Part shown: in pieces, positions 46,777-57,539 of the stretch | Layout of the letters: every line of letters begins with the position of its first letter | How positions within the stretch are numbered: position 1 is the first letter of the stretch | Assembly: GCF_026914265.1 (NCBI RefSeq) | Contig: NC_069130.1 | Span: 37,316,988-37,380,987, forward strand | Origin: Mya arenaria | Lineage: Eukaryota; Mollusca; Bivalvia; Myida; Myidae | DNA: 64,000 nt | Reading direction: 5' to 3' | Notes under the pieces: model-generated | What the model saw: the letters and a program-made list of their open reading frames with translations, nothing else | Told to the model about the DNA's origin: nothing | The model's database searches: none | Position numbers and translations under genes: made by a program

Positions 46777-49700
46777 CTGTAGTAATGGAAAAATATAACA
46801 ATCAAAACATTAAAGTTAAGAACATATACGTATGCATTATCACAAGTCACTTGGTGAGAAAACAGGAATCAGTTTTGTGATAAGACGCTTGGTACAATAG
46901 ATAAAAATCAGCAATAACACAAGACGCTTGACGCAGACGAGAATTAAAATCAACAGACGCTTGTTTAAGAAGATTAGAAGCAGAATTATCAAAAGACGTC
47001 TGTTGCAAAAAATTAAGTAGCAGCCTTTAACAAGAGGCCCGGGACAAAAGATAAGAAGCAGCATTATCACAAGACGCTTGTTGCAGAAGATAAGTAGCAG
47101 CCTTTACCAAGACGTTTAGTTTAGAAGATAAGTAACAGCATTATTACAAGACACTTGGTACAGAAGATAAGAGGCAGAATTATTACAAGACGCTTGTTAC
47201 AGAAGATAAGAAGCAGCATTATCACAAGACGCTTGTTGCCGAAGATAAGAAGTAGCATTATCACAAGACGCTTGTTACAGACAATAAAAAGCAGCATTGT
47301 CACAAGACGCTCAGTTCAGAAGATAAGAAGTAGCATTATCTCAAGACGCTCAGTACAGAAGATAAGTAGCAGCATTATCATAAGACGATTAGAAGCAGCA
47401 TTATAAGTATTTATCACGTGTTTCCGGTACGGATAGAAAAGTCCGACCCGGGGGCACGCGCGTAAGCTGGTAACGAGGCTTGCCGAGTCACCGGCCACGC
47501 AACGTGCCCGTTGGTCGGATTTTCCGATCCGGACCGGAAAAACATGATATTTTTTCTTGCATACCTAAAATTATCAAATTGTGGTAAAATTGACATAGAA
47601 AACGCACTTATGTCCATTTTACCAAAAGCGCGTGCGACATCGTTTACTGACGTCATAAAGCGCAATTATTTAAAATCACTATTGACGTCAAATAGTTACT
47701 CTGAAAATCGCGTTTTAAATGATTTTTTATTTTCAATTTTAATTAAATTCTTGAATACTTATATATTTGATTGCGCTTTATTGAAATGGTAAAATATACT
47801 TTCATAAACCATAAAATAAAATAAATAAAAAGTGACGCGTGGATGCGCGTTACTCGTCTGACATAGGGGGTGTAAGACGGCGATTTCCAGCACAGGTGAC
47901 ATAACCGGAAACACACGTCCGGTATGCAAAAATATCATAAGACGCTTGGTACAGTAGATAAGAAGCAGCAATATCACAAGACGCTTGGTAAGAAGAAAGG
48001 CAGCAATAGTGTAATGGTTGTATAAGTTAAAAGTTGTATGAGTTCTTATAATATCTGTCAGTTAAAAGTTGTATGAGATCTTATAATATCTGTCATGTGT
48101 TCCGTTCCGGATAGAAAAAAAACCCCGACCCGATGCACCTGCGTTGCCAGGTAACGAGGCTTGCCGAATTACCGGCTGCGCAGCGTGCCCGAGGGTAGGA
48201 TATTTTTTATCTGGAACCGAGAAACCGACACCTATGATAGATATATTTTCTAGCATACCTTGAATTACAATATTTGGTGAAAAAATACATGGAAAAGCGC
48301 ATGTTTGTACATTTTACCAAAAAGGGCGTGCGATGATGTTTACTCACGTCATGACGCGCAGTAAGTTTTATTCACTGCATACGTCAAGAAGTTTCTGAGT
48401 CTTTGAAGGGTTATTTTGTTTTGTTTTGAAGGTATATTTTAGTAAAGTTAATATTTATGGCACTCATCTATTGAAATCTCATAATTATAGTTACATAACG
48501 TGTAACGTGTATAATAAAAGAAATAGAAAGTATTACGTCACAGCGCGTGACTCATCTGGCATGGGAGGGGTGCCAGATGGAATTTTCTTGCATACCGGAC
48601 GTGTGTTTCCGGTCATGTGACCAGTGCTGGAAAAACCCGTCTTACACCCCCCATGCAAGAGGAGTCACGCGCAACAACGCGCCACTTCTTATTTCTTTTA
48701 TTGTATGGTTTATGAAAAGTACATTATGCCATTTCGATAAGGCGCCAAATATATAAGTATGCAAAACTTTGGATTAAAATTGACAATAAATAATAGCAAA
48801 AAGCGATTTTAGCGTCAATAGTGATTTAAAATTACTGCGCTTTATGGCGTCAGTAAACAACGTCGCACGCGCTTTTTGGTGAAATGCACAAAAGTGCGTT
48901 TTCTACGTCAATTTATCCACAAATTGATAATTTTAGATATGCATTTTTTTTTTATCAAGCATGTGTTTCCGGTCCGGATCGGAAATTCTGACCCTCGGGC
49001 ACGCTGCGTGGCCGGTAACTCGGAAAGCTTCGTTACCAGCTTACGCGCGTGCCCTCGGGTCGGATTTTTCTATCCGTACCAGAAACACATGATAGATACT
49101 TATATTCCAGCACAGCTGACAACACCGGACATGCCTATCCGGTGTGCTAGAAATGCAGAGTTTCAACACTATCTTATCTTTCTTAACAAGTTAGTGGGCG
49201 GAAACCATGTTTTCTTTCTTAGAAACAGTGATCAACACCCTACTTCTCATCACAGCCCCAAGCTAGCTCTTTACATAAGCCACCCTACACACAGTTTCAA
49301 TTCATCCATATCCATATACATCAATTTGATCAAAAGCATCTCTTACCTTCCTTCAATATCTCCCCTTCGTTCTCAGCACTGAGCTTGAAACCGTCTGTTT
49401 GCAGCTGTCAACAAAACAGATCAAGACATTAAGCATCCCATAATTCAAAGGCTATTTAAAAAAATAATATAAAGACAAAATTTTAACGGAAAACAGTTTT
49501 ACTACATTAGAAAGTGTATGTACAATGTCATAGAGGTGACATGTGTAAATAAAACGATTTTTTATCTCGTGATCACGACTAAATTACTCGTTCCCACGAC
49601 TTGCATGTTGTTGCCACGACTTAGTAATTTCGAGGCCACCACTTAGTGTGTTTAAGACGTGGGAGGGTTCAGACCAGTTGACGATTTGTGTCACGGGTCT

Positions 49701-52700
49701 GTCATGGGTCGTGACCCATTGGTACGCAACCTTGGTTTGGCCTCGCTTCTAATAAGGTCAAATAGGGACTCCTACCTACACTTAAGTCCGGTGATCTAAT
49801 TAGGTGCAAGGTCAAATAGGGACTCCCACCTACACTTAAGTCCGGTGATCTAATTAGGTGCAAGGACAAATAGGGACTCCCACCCACACTTAAGTCCGGT
49901 GATCTAATTAGGTGCAAGGTCAAATAGGGCTCCCACCGACACTTAAGTCCGGTGATCTAATTAGGTGCAAGGTCAAATAGGGACTCCCACCTACACTTAA
50001 GTCCGGTGATCTAATTAGGTGCAAGGTCAAATAGGGACTCCCACCTACACTTAAGTCCGGTGAGCTAATTAGGTGCAAGGTCAAATAGGGACTCCCACCT
50101 ACACTTAAGTCCGGTGATGTAATTAGGGGCAAGGTCAAATAGGGACCCAACCTAATCTTAAGTCCGGTGATCTAATTGGGTGCAAGGTCAAATAGGGACC
50201 CAACCTAATCTTAAGTCCGGTGATCTAATTAGGTGCAAGGTCAAATAGGGACTCTCACCTACACTTAAGTCCGGTGATCTAATCAGGTGCAAGGTCAAAT
50301 AGGGACCACCAACTGCACTAAAGTCTGCTGATCTAATTAAGTGCAAGGTCAAATAGGGACCCCACCTACACTTAAGTCCGGTGATCTAATTAAATGCAAG
50401 GTCAAATAGGGGCCCCCACCTACACTTATGTCAGGTGATCTAATTAGGTGCAATGTCAAATAGGGACCCCTAACTACACTTAAGCCCGGTGATCTAATTA
50501 GGTGCAATGTCAAATAGGTACCCCTAACTACACTAAAGCCCGGTGATCTAATTAGGTGCAATGTCAAATAGGTACCCCTAACTACACTAAAGCCCGGTGA
50601 TCTAATTAGGTGCAATGTCAAATAGGTACCCCTAACTACACTAAAGCCCGGTGATCTAATTAGGTGCAATGTCAAATAGGTACCCCTAACTACACTAAAG
50701 CCCGGTGATCTAATTAGGTGCAATGTCAAATAGGTACCCCTAACTACACTAAAGCCCGGTGATCTAATTAGGTGCAATGTCAAATAGGTACCCCTAACTA
50801 CACTAAAGTCCGGTGATCTAATTAGGTGCAATGTCAAATAGGTACCCCTAACTACACTAAAGCCCGGTGATCTAATTAGGTGCAATGTCAAATAGGTACC
50901 CCTAACTACACTAAAGCCCGGTGATCTAATTAGGTGCAATGTCAAATAGGTACCCCTAACTACACTAAAGCCCGGTGATCTAATTAGGTGCAATGTCAAA
51001 TAGGTACCCCTAACTACACTTAAGCCCGGTGATCTAATTAGGTGCAAGGTCAAATAGGTACCCCTAACTACACTAAAGCCCGGTGATCTATTTAGGTGCA
51101 ATGTCAAATAGGTACCCCTAACTACACTAAAGTCCGGTGATCTAATTAGGTGCAATGTCAAATAGGTACCCCTAACTACACTTAAGTCCGGTGATCTATT
51201 TAGGTGCAATGTCAAATAGGTACCCCTAACTACACTTAAGTCCGGTGATCTATTTAGGTGCAATGTCAAATAGGTACCCCTAACTACACTAAAGTCCGGT
51301 GATCTAATTAGGTGCAATGTCAAATAGGTACCCCTAACTACACTCAAGTCCGGTGATCTAATAAGGTGCTAGGTCAAACCAAGTTATTCTAAATTGTATT
51401 CAAGTTATTCACACATGATCCGCACAAAAGGTAGTCCACTCCATATAAATCCCAATAACTCCTCTTACACAAGAGTACACAAATATTTTTGCACGAGCAT
51501 CGAATCTAATACTTGAAAGTACACGTGCAATCATACCTTTAATTAGCTTTTTCACGGCGTGTTGAGCCTCAGGTCGGTATGCTAGTACAGTTATGTTCTC
51601 TAGGATATAAGTTCATTCCTGTTGAAGCACTTCTACGGCTTTTTGAGCTTAGGCTATGCTAGTTCAATTGTGTCCCCTAACATGATAAGTCATACCTGGG
51701 TGCGCACATGCGCAGAAGTTGGCAGTCAAGTTTAAAAGTCGTCTGCGAAGTTTCACCGTACATTACAAACGTATCCTAGTTTTTTCAATATACTCATGCC
51801 TGAACTACACACAAAAAAAGTGCACACGTTATAATTAAAAAGTGCTCTTCCAACAAGTTAATATGTATTTCTACACACGTCGACCAAATCATATACAAAC
51901 ATAAGGGCCCTGAAGGCCCTGTATCGCTCACCTGATTCAATTCAGGTGTGAAATAAGTGTTTTCAGGGCGAGGGCAATTGTGACAGGGGTTTAGATCCTT
52001 CCTAGTGACCAAGTTTTTATTAATACCACGGATGATTTTTTTAATATCACGGATGACCCAGTTGCAAACCTTACTTTGCTGTAATAAGTACATTCTGACC
52101 AGGTTTCATATAGATAAAGTAGAAAGTATTGCCTCAACAGTGTTTAAACAACGTTTTCTATGATTTGCCTTCGTGACCTTGTTTTTGAACTCAGATTACC
52201 CAGTTTCAAACTTGACATAGATTTCATAAACACAAACATTCTGGCATAGTTTCATGGTGATCAAAGACAAAATGTAACCTCTACAGAGTTTACAAAGTTT
52301 TTCTATGATTTGACCTAGTTGCCTGGTTTTTGACCTCTTATTACCAAGTTTCAAACTCTACCTAAAGATCATCAAGAATAACATGTTGATCAAGTTCCAT
52401 GAACATAAGGTCATAAATGTGGCTTCTAGAGTGCTTACAAGCTTTTCCTTTGACTTGTCCAGGTGACCTAGTTTTTGACCGCACATTTAAACTTGAATTA
52501 AAGATTATTAATATAAACATTTTGACCAACTTTCATGAAGATACAGTTATAAATGTGATCTCTAGAGTGTTAACAAGCTTTTCCTTTAATTTGACCAGGT
52601 GACCTAGTTTTTAACCCCAGATGACCCAATATCGAACTCGTGCAAGATTTTATTGAGGGTAACATTCTGACCAAGTTTCATTAAGATTGTGCCCAAATTG

Positions 52701-55700
52701 TGACCTCTAGAGTGTTAACAGTCAAATTGTTGATGACGGACGACGACGACGGACAACTACGACAGACGACGGACACAGGGCGATCACAATTGCTCACCTT
52801 GAGCACGAACCTTGAGCACTTCGTGCTCAGGTGAGCTAAAAAGTAAACTTCCATTCATACGTTTTCTCATTTCTGTTCTGTGGCATGTTGTGCCTTGCAT
52901 CGGTATGCTAGTTCAGCTGTGTCATCTATCATGTAAAGACATACCTGTTTAATTTGTTTCACGGGGTATTGTGCCTCGAGTCCACTCGGTATTGTGCCTT
53001 GGGTCGGAATACTAGTTTAGCTTTGTCATCTATTTTGTAAAGCCATATCTGTATAATCTGTTCCACGGCGTACAACACGCCGGTTTGCTACTTCAGTTTG
53101 GGTCGCTATCATGTAAATTCTTACCTTTTTAAGCTTTTTCACAGCGTGTTGTGCCTCGGATCGGTAGGCTGGTTCAGTTGTATCATCTATCATGTAAAGT
53201 CATAACTGTTTAATCTGTTCCACGGTGTGTTGTGTCTTGAGTTTGTATGCTTGTTCAGCTGTTTCATCTATCATGTTAAGGCATACCTGTTTAATATTTT
53301 TACTTTGGTATTGTGCCTAGGGTCGGAATACTAGTTCAGTTTTGTCATCTATTTTGTAAAGCCATAGCTGTTTTAACTGTTCCACGGCGTGTCGTGCCTA
53401 GGGCCGGTAAGCTAGTTCAGTTGTAGCATCTATCATGTAAAGTCATACCTGTTCAATCTGTTCCACGGCGTGTCGTGCTTAGGGCCGGTAAGCTAGTTCA
53501 GTTGTAGCATCTATCGTGTAAAGTCATACCTGTTCAATCTGTTCCACGACGTGTCGTGCCTAGGGCCGGTATGCTAGTTCAGTTGTGTCATCTATCATGT
53601 AAGGTCATACCTGTTCAATCTGTTCCACGGCGTGTTGTGCCTTGGGCCGGTAAGCTAGTTCAGTTGTGTCATCTATCATGTAAAGTCATACCTGTTCAAT
53701 CTGTTCCACGACGTGTCGTGCCTAGGGCCGGTATGCTAGTTCAGTTGTGTCATCTATCATGTAAGGTCATACCTGTTCAATCTGTTCCACGGCGTGTTGT
53801 GCCTTGGGCCGGTAAGCTAGTTCAGTTGTGTCATCTATCATGTAAGGTCATACTTGTTTAATCTGTTCCACGGAGTGTGGTGCTATGGGCCGGTATGCTA
53901 GTTCAGTTGTATCATCTATCATGTAAAGTCATACCTGTTTAATCTGTTCCTTGGCGTGTTGTGCCTTGGGCCGGTATGCTAGTTCAGTTGTATCATCTAT
54001 CATGTAAAGTCATACCTGTTTAATCTGTTCCACGTGTTGTGCCTTGGGCCGGTATGCTAGTTCAGTTGTGTCATCTAACATGTAAGGTCATACCTGTTTA
54101 ATCTGTTCCACGGCGTGTTTTTCCTTGGGCCGGTATGCTAGTTCAGTTGTATCATCTATCATGTAAAGTCATACCTGTTCAATCTGTTCCACGGCGTGTT
54201 GTGGCCTTGGGCCGGTATGCCAGTTCAGTTGTGTCATCTATCATGTAAGGTCATACCTGTTCCACAGCGTGTCGTGCCTAAGGCCGGTATGCTAGTTCAG
54301 TTGTGTCATCTACCATGTAAGGTCATACCTGTTTAATCTGTTCCACGGCGTGTTGTTCCTTGGGCCGGTATGCTAGTTCAGTTGTGTCATCTATCATGTA
54401 AGGTCATACCTGTTCAATCTGTTCCACGGCGTGTTGTGCCTTGGGCCGGTAAGCTAGTTCAGTTGTGTCATCTATCATGTAAGGTCATACTTGTTTAATC
54501 TGTTCCACGAAGTGTGGTGCTATGGGCTGGTATGCTAGTTCAGTTGTTTCATCTATCATGTAAAGTCATACCTGTTTAATCTGTTCCATGGCGTGTTGTG
54601 CCTTGGGCTGGTATGCCAGTTCAGTTGAGTCATCTTTCATGTAAAGTCATACCTGTTTAATCTGTTCCACGACGTGTTGTGCCTAAGGTTGATATGCTAG
54701 TTCAGTTGTGTCCGCTATCAGAAATTCCTGTTTAAACTGTTCGAAGGCGTGATATGCCTTTGGTCGGTACGCTAGTTCATTTGTGTCATCTATCATTTAA
54801 CTCTTAACTGCATTTTAATTAGTACCTTCTTAAGCTGTTCAACGGCGTATTGTGCCTCAGGTTGGTTTGCTAGTTCAGTCTTATCCTCCAGCAGGGTGCG
54901 GAGCTTGAACAGGTAGTCCACTAGATCCTTGTCTTTGACCCTCTGGTCATGGGAGTGGCGTACGCGTCGACCAATGTCTCGGACCTTAAATGTCATGTTT
55001 AAAATAAGTATTGTCTAACATAGCTTGTAGTTGTGGTGAACATAGCCCAAATGGAAATGCATTCAATATAAAGAAATGTGTACATGCACGTTAAGACTCC
55101 TTGGTTGATGTCATAAGAGTCGCGAATGTACAAAATTATCAATTTGATAGTGTATTTGTAATGGTTGCCATGGTTTTAAATTATATACAGGGGAACTTCA
55201 AATAAATACTAAACATATCTGCATTAATAATGAACATTCTTTAAAGTGGCACTCTCACAAACTGAAAGTTCAGACAACAGTTTTATATTTTGTCTGGGAA
55301 TGAGCCAATGTTTGCGTTAATGTCTGGAAACCAGTGACATAATGATAATATAGTGAGATGTTGTATGGAAAAAAGCGTTAGTAATGGTTTAAGAACAAGA
55401 GCTGTCACAGAGACAGCGCGCTCGACTATTCCGCCGCTTTTCAATGTAAGGATTGAAAAGTTTTGGCGAAACATGCATGGATCACTGTTAGATTAGATTT
55501 CAATGCAATACATGGTGTGCTGAGATATAAACATAAATGTAGTTTCATGCAAAATATTTGCACAGAGTTTCTAAGTCTAATAATAAAGGGTAATATTTGC
55601 AAAATACAGTTATCTAACTTGGTTATTCAAGTAAGTTGGGTGGTTGAATACCATTGTATAAAGTCTCAATGCAATACATCAAATAGTTGCTGAGATATTA

Positions 55701-57066
55701 TCCTATGTGTGCTAACATGCAAGACCTTAACCAGAATTTCTAAGTCGCATAATAAAGGGGCAAAAATTATATATTATAAAAGATAGAGTTATCTTACTTG
55801 ATTAAATAGATGGGAGCCTGTGTGTAAAGTTTCAATGCAATACATGATGTATTCGCTGAGGTATTGACTTTAAAGTGGTTACATGCAAAACCTTAACCAG
55901 AATTTTTATGTCGAATAAAAAAGGGGCCATTATTTTAATTTAATGCAAACTGGAGTTATCTTACTTGGTTATTTAAGTAGATGGTTAAGTACCATTGTAT
56001 AAAGTCTCAATGCAATCCATCAAGTACTTAGTAATTGCTGAGATATTAAACTATGTGTGCTTACATGTAAAACCTTAACCAGAATTTCTAAGTCAAATAA
56101 TAAAGGCCCATAATTTGCATTAAATTAAAAAAAGTGTTATCTGGGAATACATATCTAATGTTTCAATGCAATACATGATATATTTGCTGAGATATTGACT
56201 TAAATGTGGCTACATGCAAAACCTTAACCAGAATTTCTAAGTCGAATAATAAAGGGCAATTATTTTGCGTTAAATGCAAACTAGAGTTATCTAACTTGGT
56301 TAATTTAGTAGGTTGGATGGTTGAGTAACATTGTATCAAGTATCAATGCAATACCTCAAGTAATTGCTGAGATATTAACCTATGTGTGCTTACACGAAAA
56401 ACCTTTTCCAGAATTTCTAAGTCGAATAATAAAGGCCTATTATTTGCATTATATTCAAATAATTGTTATCTAACTTCATAAATTTAGTATGTGAGATAGT
56501 TGGGAATACATATTTAAAGTTTCAATGCATTAACTGATGTATTTACTGAGATAATGACTTAAAGGTGCTTACATGTATGCAAAACCTTAACCAAGGTGTG
56601 ACGCCAACGCCGACACCACCACCGACGCCAGGGTGAGTAGTATAGCTCTCCTTATTCTTTGGCAGTTCTTAAGTGAGTTATCTTATATGACTGAATTAGA
56701 TGCATTGATTTGCAAAATCAGCTGAATAAAAAAGAGATAAAAATAATATTATAATAAAAGTCAAAACTGTCAATCTGTGATGGCAGCTTTAAAAAGTCAT
56801 CGGAATCGTATAATATGATCATAGTATGATTCATATGTTTACCTCTGTCAATAAATTTGGCTGTGTTGCAACGTTAAACGACAGCTTGGTTTGGAAATCC
56901 TTGCAATTCATCATGACGCTGATCACTCCGTTGAAGTCACTGTCGTTGATGGAGGACACGGTCTTGTAGCCATCAGGGGGCAGGAAACACTTGCCGATCT
57001 CCCAGTGGCTCGTACACCATTTGTCGGCATTCGTATTCTTCCATGATAAGAGGCCATTGTTTTGCC
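44501..57066 (-). CDS. NACHT/NLR-like receptor with DZIP3/HEPN-like N-terminus, four exons found
   Basis: Exons at 56843-57066, 54826-54984, 49347-49404 and 44501-46776 join in phase (0, 0, 1) at GT-AG sites, giving about 905 residues without a break. Exons 1-2 resemble the DZIP3-like HEPN region found at the N-terminus of many mollusc NACHT proteins (KWCTSHWEIGKCFLPPDGY, SDFNGVISVMMN, then GRRVRHSHDQ with an R-x4-H-like motif). Exon 4 carries a NACHT ATPase and degenerate leucine-rich repeats. Such proteins are cytosolic sensors thought to act in innate immunity: nucleotide-driven oligomerisation through NACHT, ligand sensing by the LRRs. The first coding exon, with the initiator Met, was not found in 57.1-61.9 kb. 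Introns are packed with arrays (39 bp, foldback, 54 bp, 81 bp). The exon chain is my inference from phase and similarity; the NACHT exon itself is certain. Confidence 0.82.
46850..47402 (-). repeat. 39-bp repeat array in NLR intron 3
   Basis: Units contain CACAAGACGCTTGTTACAGA and AGATAAGAAGCAGCATTAT. Because 39 is a multiple of three, several short frames stay open, but they are only the array read through. One or two further units lie at 47935-47995. Confidence 0.9.
47403..49107. repeat. 1.7-kb foldback structure with about 400-bp arms in NLR intron 3
   Basis: 47403-47800 is the inverse of about 48700-49107: TACGGATAGAAAA, CACGCGCGTAAGCTGGTAAC, GAAAACGCACTT and ACTGACGTCATAAAGCGCA all recur in reverse order and orientation. 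Each arm end is itself a palindromic block of about 130 bp (47415-47550, 48959-49092). A third related block lies in the loop (48093-48380). A second inverted pair, 47830-47935 and 48540-48680 (ACCGGAAACACACGTCCGG), nests inside. It may be a Foldback-type element or two head-to-head MITEs. Confidence 0.85.
49347..49404 (-). CDS. NLR exon 3 (58-nt linker exon)
   Basis: Acceptor TTTTGTTGACAG and donor GAAG/GTAAGA bound 19 codons plus one base, encoding LQTDGFKLSAENEGEILKE. The phases match exon 2 (0) and exon 4 (1). The helical linker leads into the conserved stretch before NACHT. Confidence 0.8.
49741..51375 (-). repeat. 54-bp minisatellite in NLR intron 2, about 30 copies
   Basis: The unit contains CCGGTGATCTAATTAGGTGC and AAGGTCAAATAGGGAC. 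The left part has CCCACCTACACTTAAG variants and the right part CCCTAACTACACTAAAG variants, giving two homogenised blocks. The period keeps an 18-residue frame open over 332 codons at 50349-51347, which is an array artefact. The same unit in inverse orientation fills 61930-64000. Confidence 0.95.
51530..54795 (-). repeat. Approximately 81-bp array derived from the NLR HEPN exon end
   Basis: About 21 good units between 53100 and 54795, plus degenerate ones at 51540-51720 and 52860-53100. On the minus strand a unit reads DDTTELAYRPKAQHAVEQIE, closely matching EDKTELANQPEAQYAVEQLK at the end of exon 54826-54984, and ends CAG/GTATGA like the exon's own donor. A stop (TGA) follows in every unit. 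The array starts immediately downstream of that exon in the gene sense, consistent with tandem amplification of its last about 63 nt plus donor. Confidence 0.85.
51903..52842 (+). mobile_element. Tandem-core dispersed repeat with GAGCAC hairpin end
   Basis: It starts GGGCCCTGAAGGCCCTG with an inverted CACCTGA/TCAGGTG, has about five units of about 130 bp with GGTGACCTAGTTTTTGACC, then a GACGGACGACGACGACGGAC spacer and the terminal hairpin TTGAGCAC-TTC-GTGCTCA followed by GGTGAGCTAAAAA. It is inserted in the exon-derived array. The ending is shared with 57540-58845. A Helitron-like origin (hairpin before CTAA) is possible but unproven. Confidence 0.75.
54826..54984 (-). CDS. NLR exon 2 (HEPN-like region)
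   Basis: It is bounded by acceptor GACATTTAAG and donor AAG/GTACTA, 53 whole codons. It encodes VRDIGRRVRHSHDQRVKDKD followed by a helix with LFKLRTLLEDKTELA and AQYAVEQLKK. RxxxxH-type spacing (RVRHSH) fits a HEPN domain. Its 3' end is the source of the neighbouring 81-bp array. Confidence 0.78.
55241..56793. mobile_element. Foldback MITE family A, split by a later insertion
   Basis: The left part 55241-55392 begins TTAAAGTGGCACTCTCACAA and the right part 56700-56793 ends CTGTGATGGCAGCTTTAAA. The intervening 55393-56661 is a different dispersed repeat, so this is a nested insertion. Confidence 0.7.
55393..56661 (+). mobile_element. Tandem-core dispersed repeat (AACAAGAGCTGTCACAG...), nested
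   Basis: It begins AACAAGAGCTGTCACAGAGA and has five to six units of about 190-220 bp with TGCTGAGATATT, AAAACCTTAACCAGAATTTC and TAAGTCGAATAATAAAGG, ending ACGCCAACGCCGACACCACC and GGGTGAGTAGTATAGCTC. Its architecture (tandem core, GAC-rich spacer, conserved end) parallels the other tandem-core elements. Confidence 0.7.
56843..57066 (-). CDS. NLR exon 1 found (DZIP3-like N-terminal region)
   Basis: It encodes NGLLSWKNTNADKWCTSHWE, IGKCFLPPDGYKTVSSINDS and DFNGVISVMMNCKDFQTKLS, ending LLTE/GTAAAC in phase 0. An in-frame TAA at 57068-57070 sets the upstream limit. The best acceptor is TGCAATCTAAG before 57066, which has a weak pyrimidine tract, so the 5' edge is less certain. Confidence 0.8.
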
Positions 57067-57175
57067 CTTAGATTGCATTCAATACCTGGTAAAAGAAACA
57101 AGTCACTGAGTATAACTTACATTACTAAAGTCACCTTCGGATTCTTAAACAATTTGAAATTACTAGCATTTATAA

Positions 57176-57502
57176 ATAAGAGCTGGACTCTCACAAATTT
57201 ACTGTTTTGGCAACTTAGTTATTATTGTCTTTGAATGAGCCACTTTTTTGGCGTAAATATCTGCAAATAAGCCATATAAGACTGTTGACAAAAGATCAGA
57301 TCGCAGATTTTCATATTTCCATTGAAAATTGATGTTTTATGGCTAAAAGAGTTCCTAACAGTTTAAGAAAAACGCATAAAACATAATTTTAACTAGACTA
57401 TGAAAATTTGCAATCTAATTTTTGTCAGCAGTCTTATATCACTGGTTTCTATTCATTTTCGTATAAATTGGCTCGTTCCAAGACAAAACAATAAAAAATT
57501 GC
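57176..57502. mobile_element. Foldback MITE family A, ends eroded
   Basis: It starts TAAGAGCTGGACTCTCACAA and has the central palindrome with GATCGCAGATTTTCATATTT. The right end stops at AAGACAAAACAATAAAAAATT without the terminal GCAGCTTTAA. Confidence 0.7.
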
Positions 57503-57539
57503 CCTCTATTTGCTTATTACATTACATGAACCAAGTTTT

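Noticed and set aside
46840..47303. Minus-strand frames rich in Leu/Ile
   Set aside because: The 39-bp intron repeat read through in one frame; not conserved as protein.
49702..50150. Minus-strand repeat-encoded ORFs next to NLR exon 3
   Set aside because: Part of the 54-bp array, interrupted by indels that change frame.
50349..51347. 332-codon open frame with an 18-residue repeat
   Set aside because: It is the 54-bp minisatellite read through. The period is a multiple of three, and the frame has no flanking coding signals and no recognised domain.
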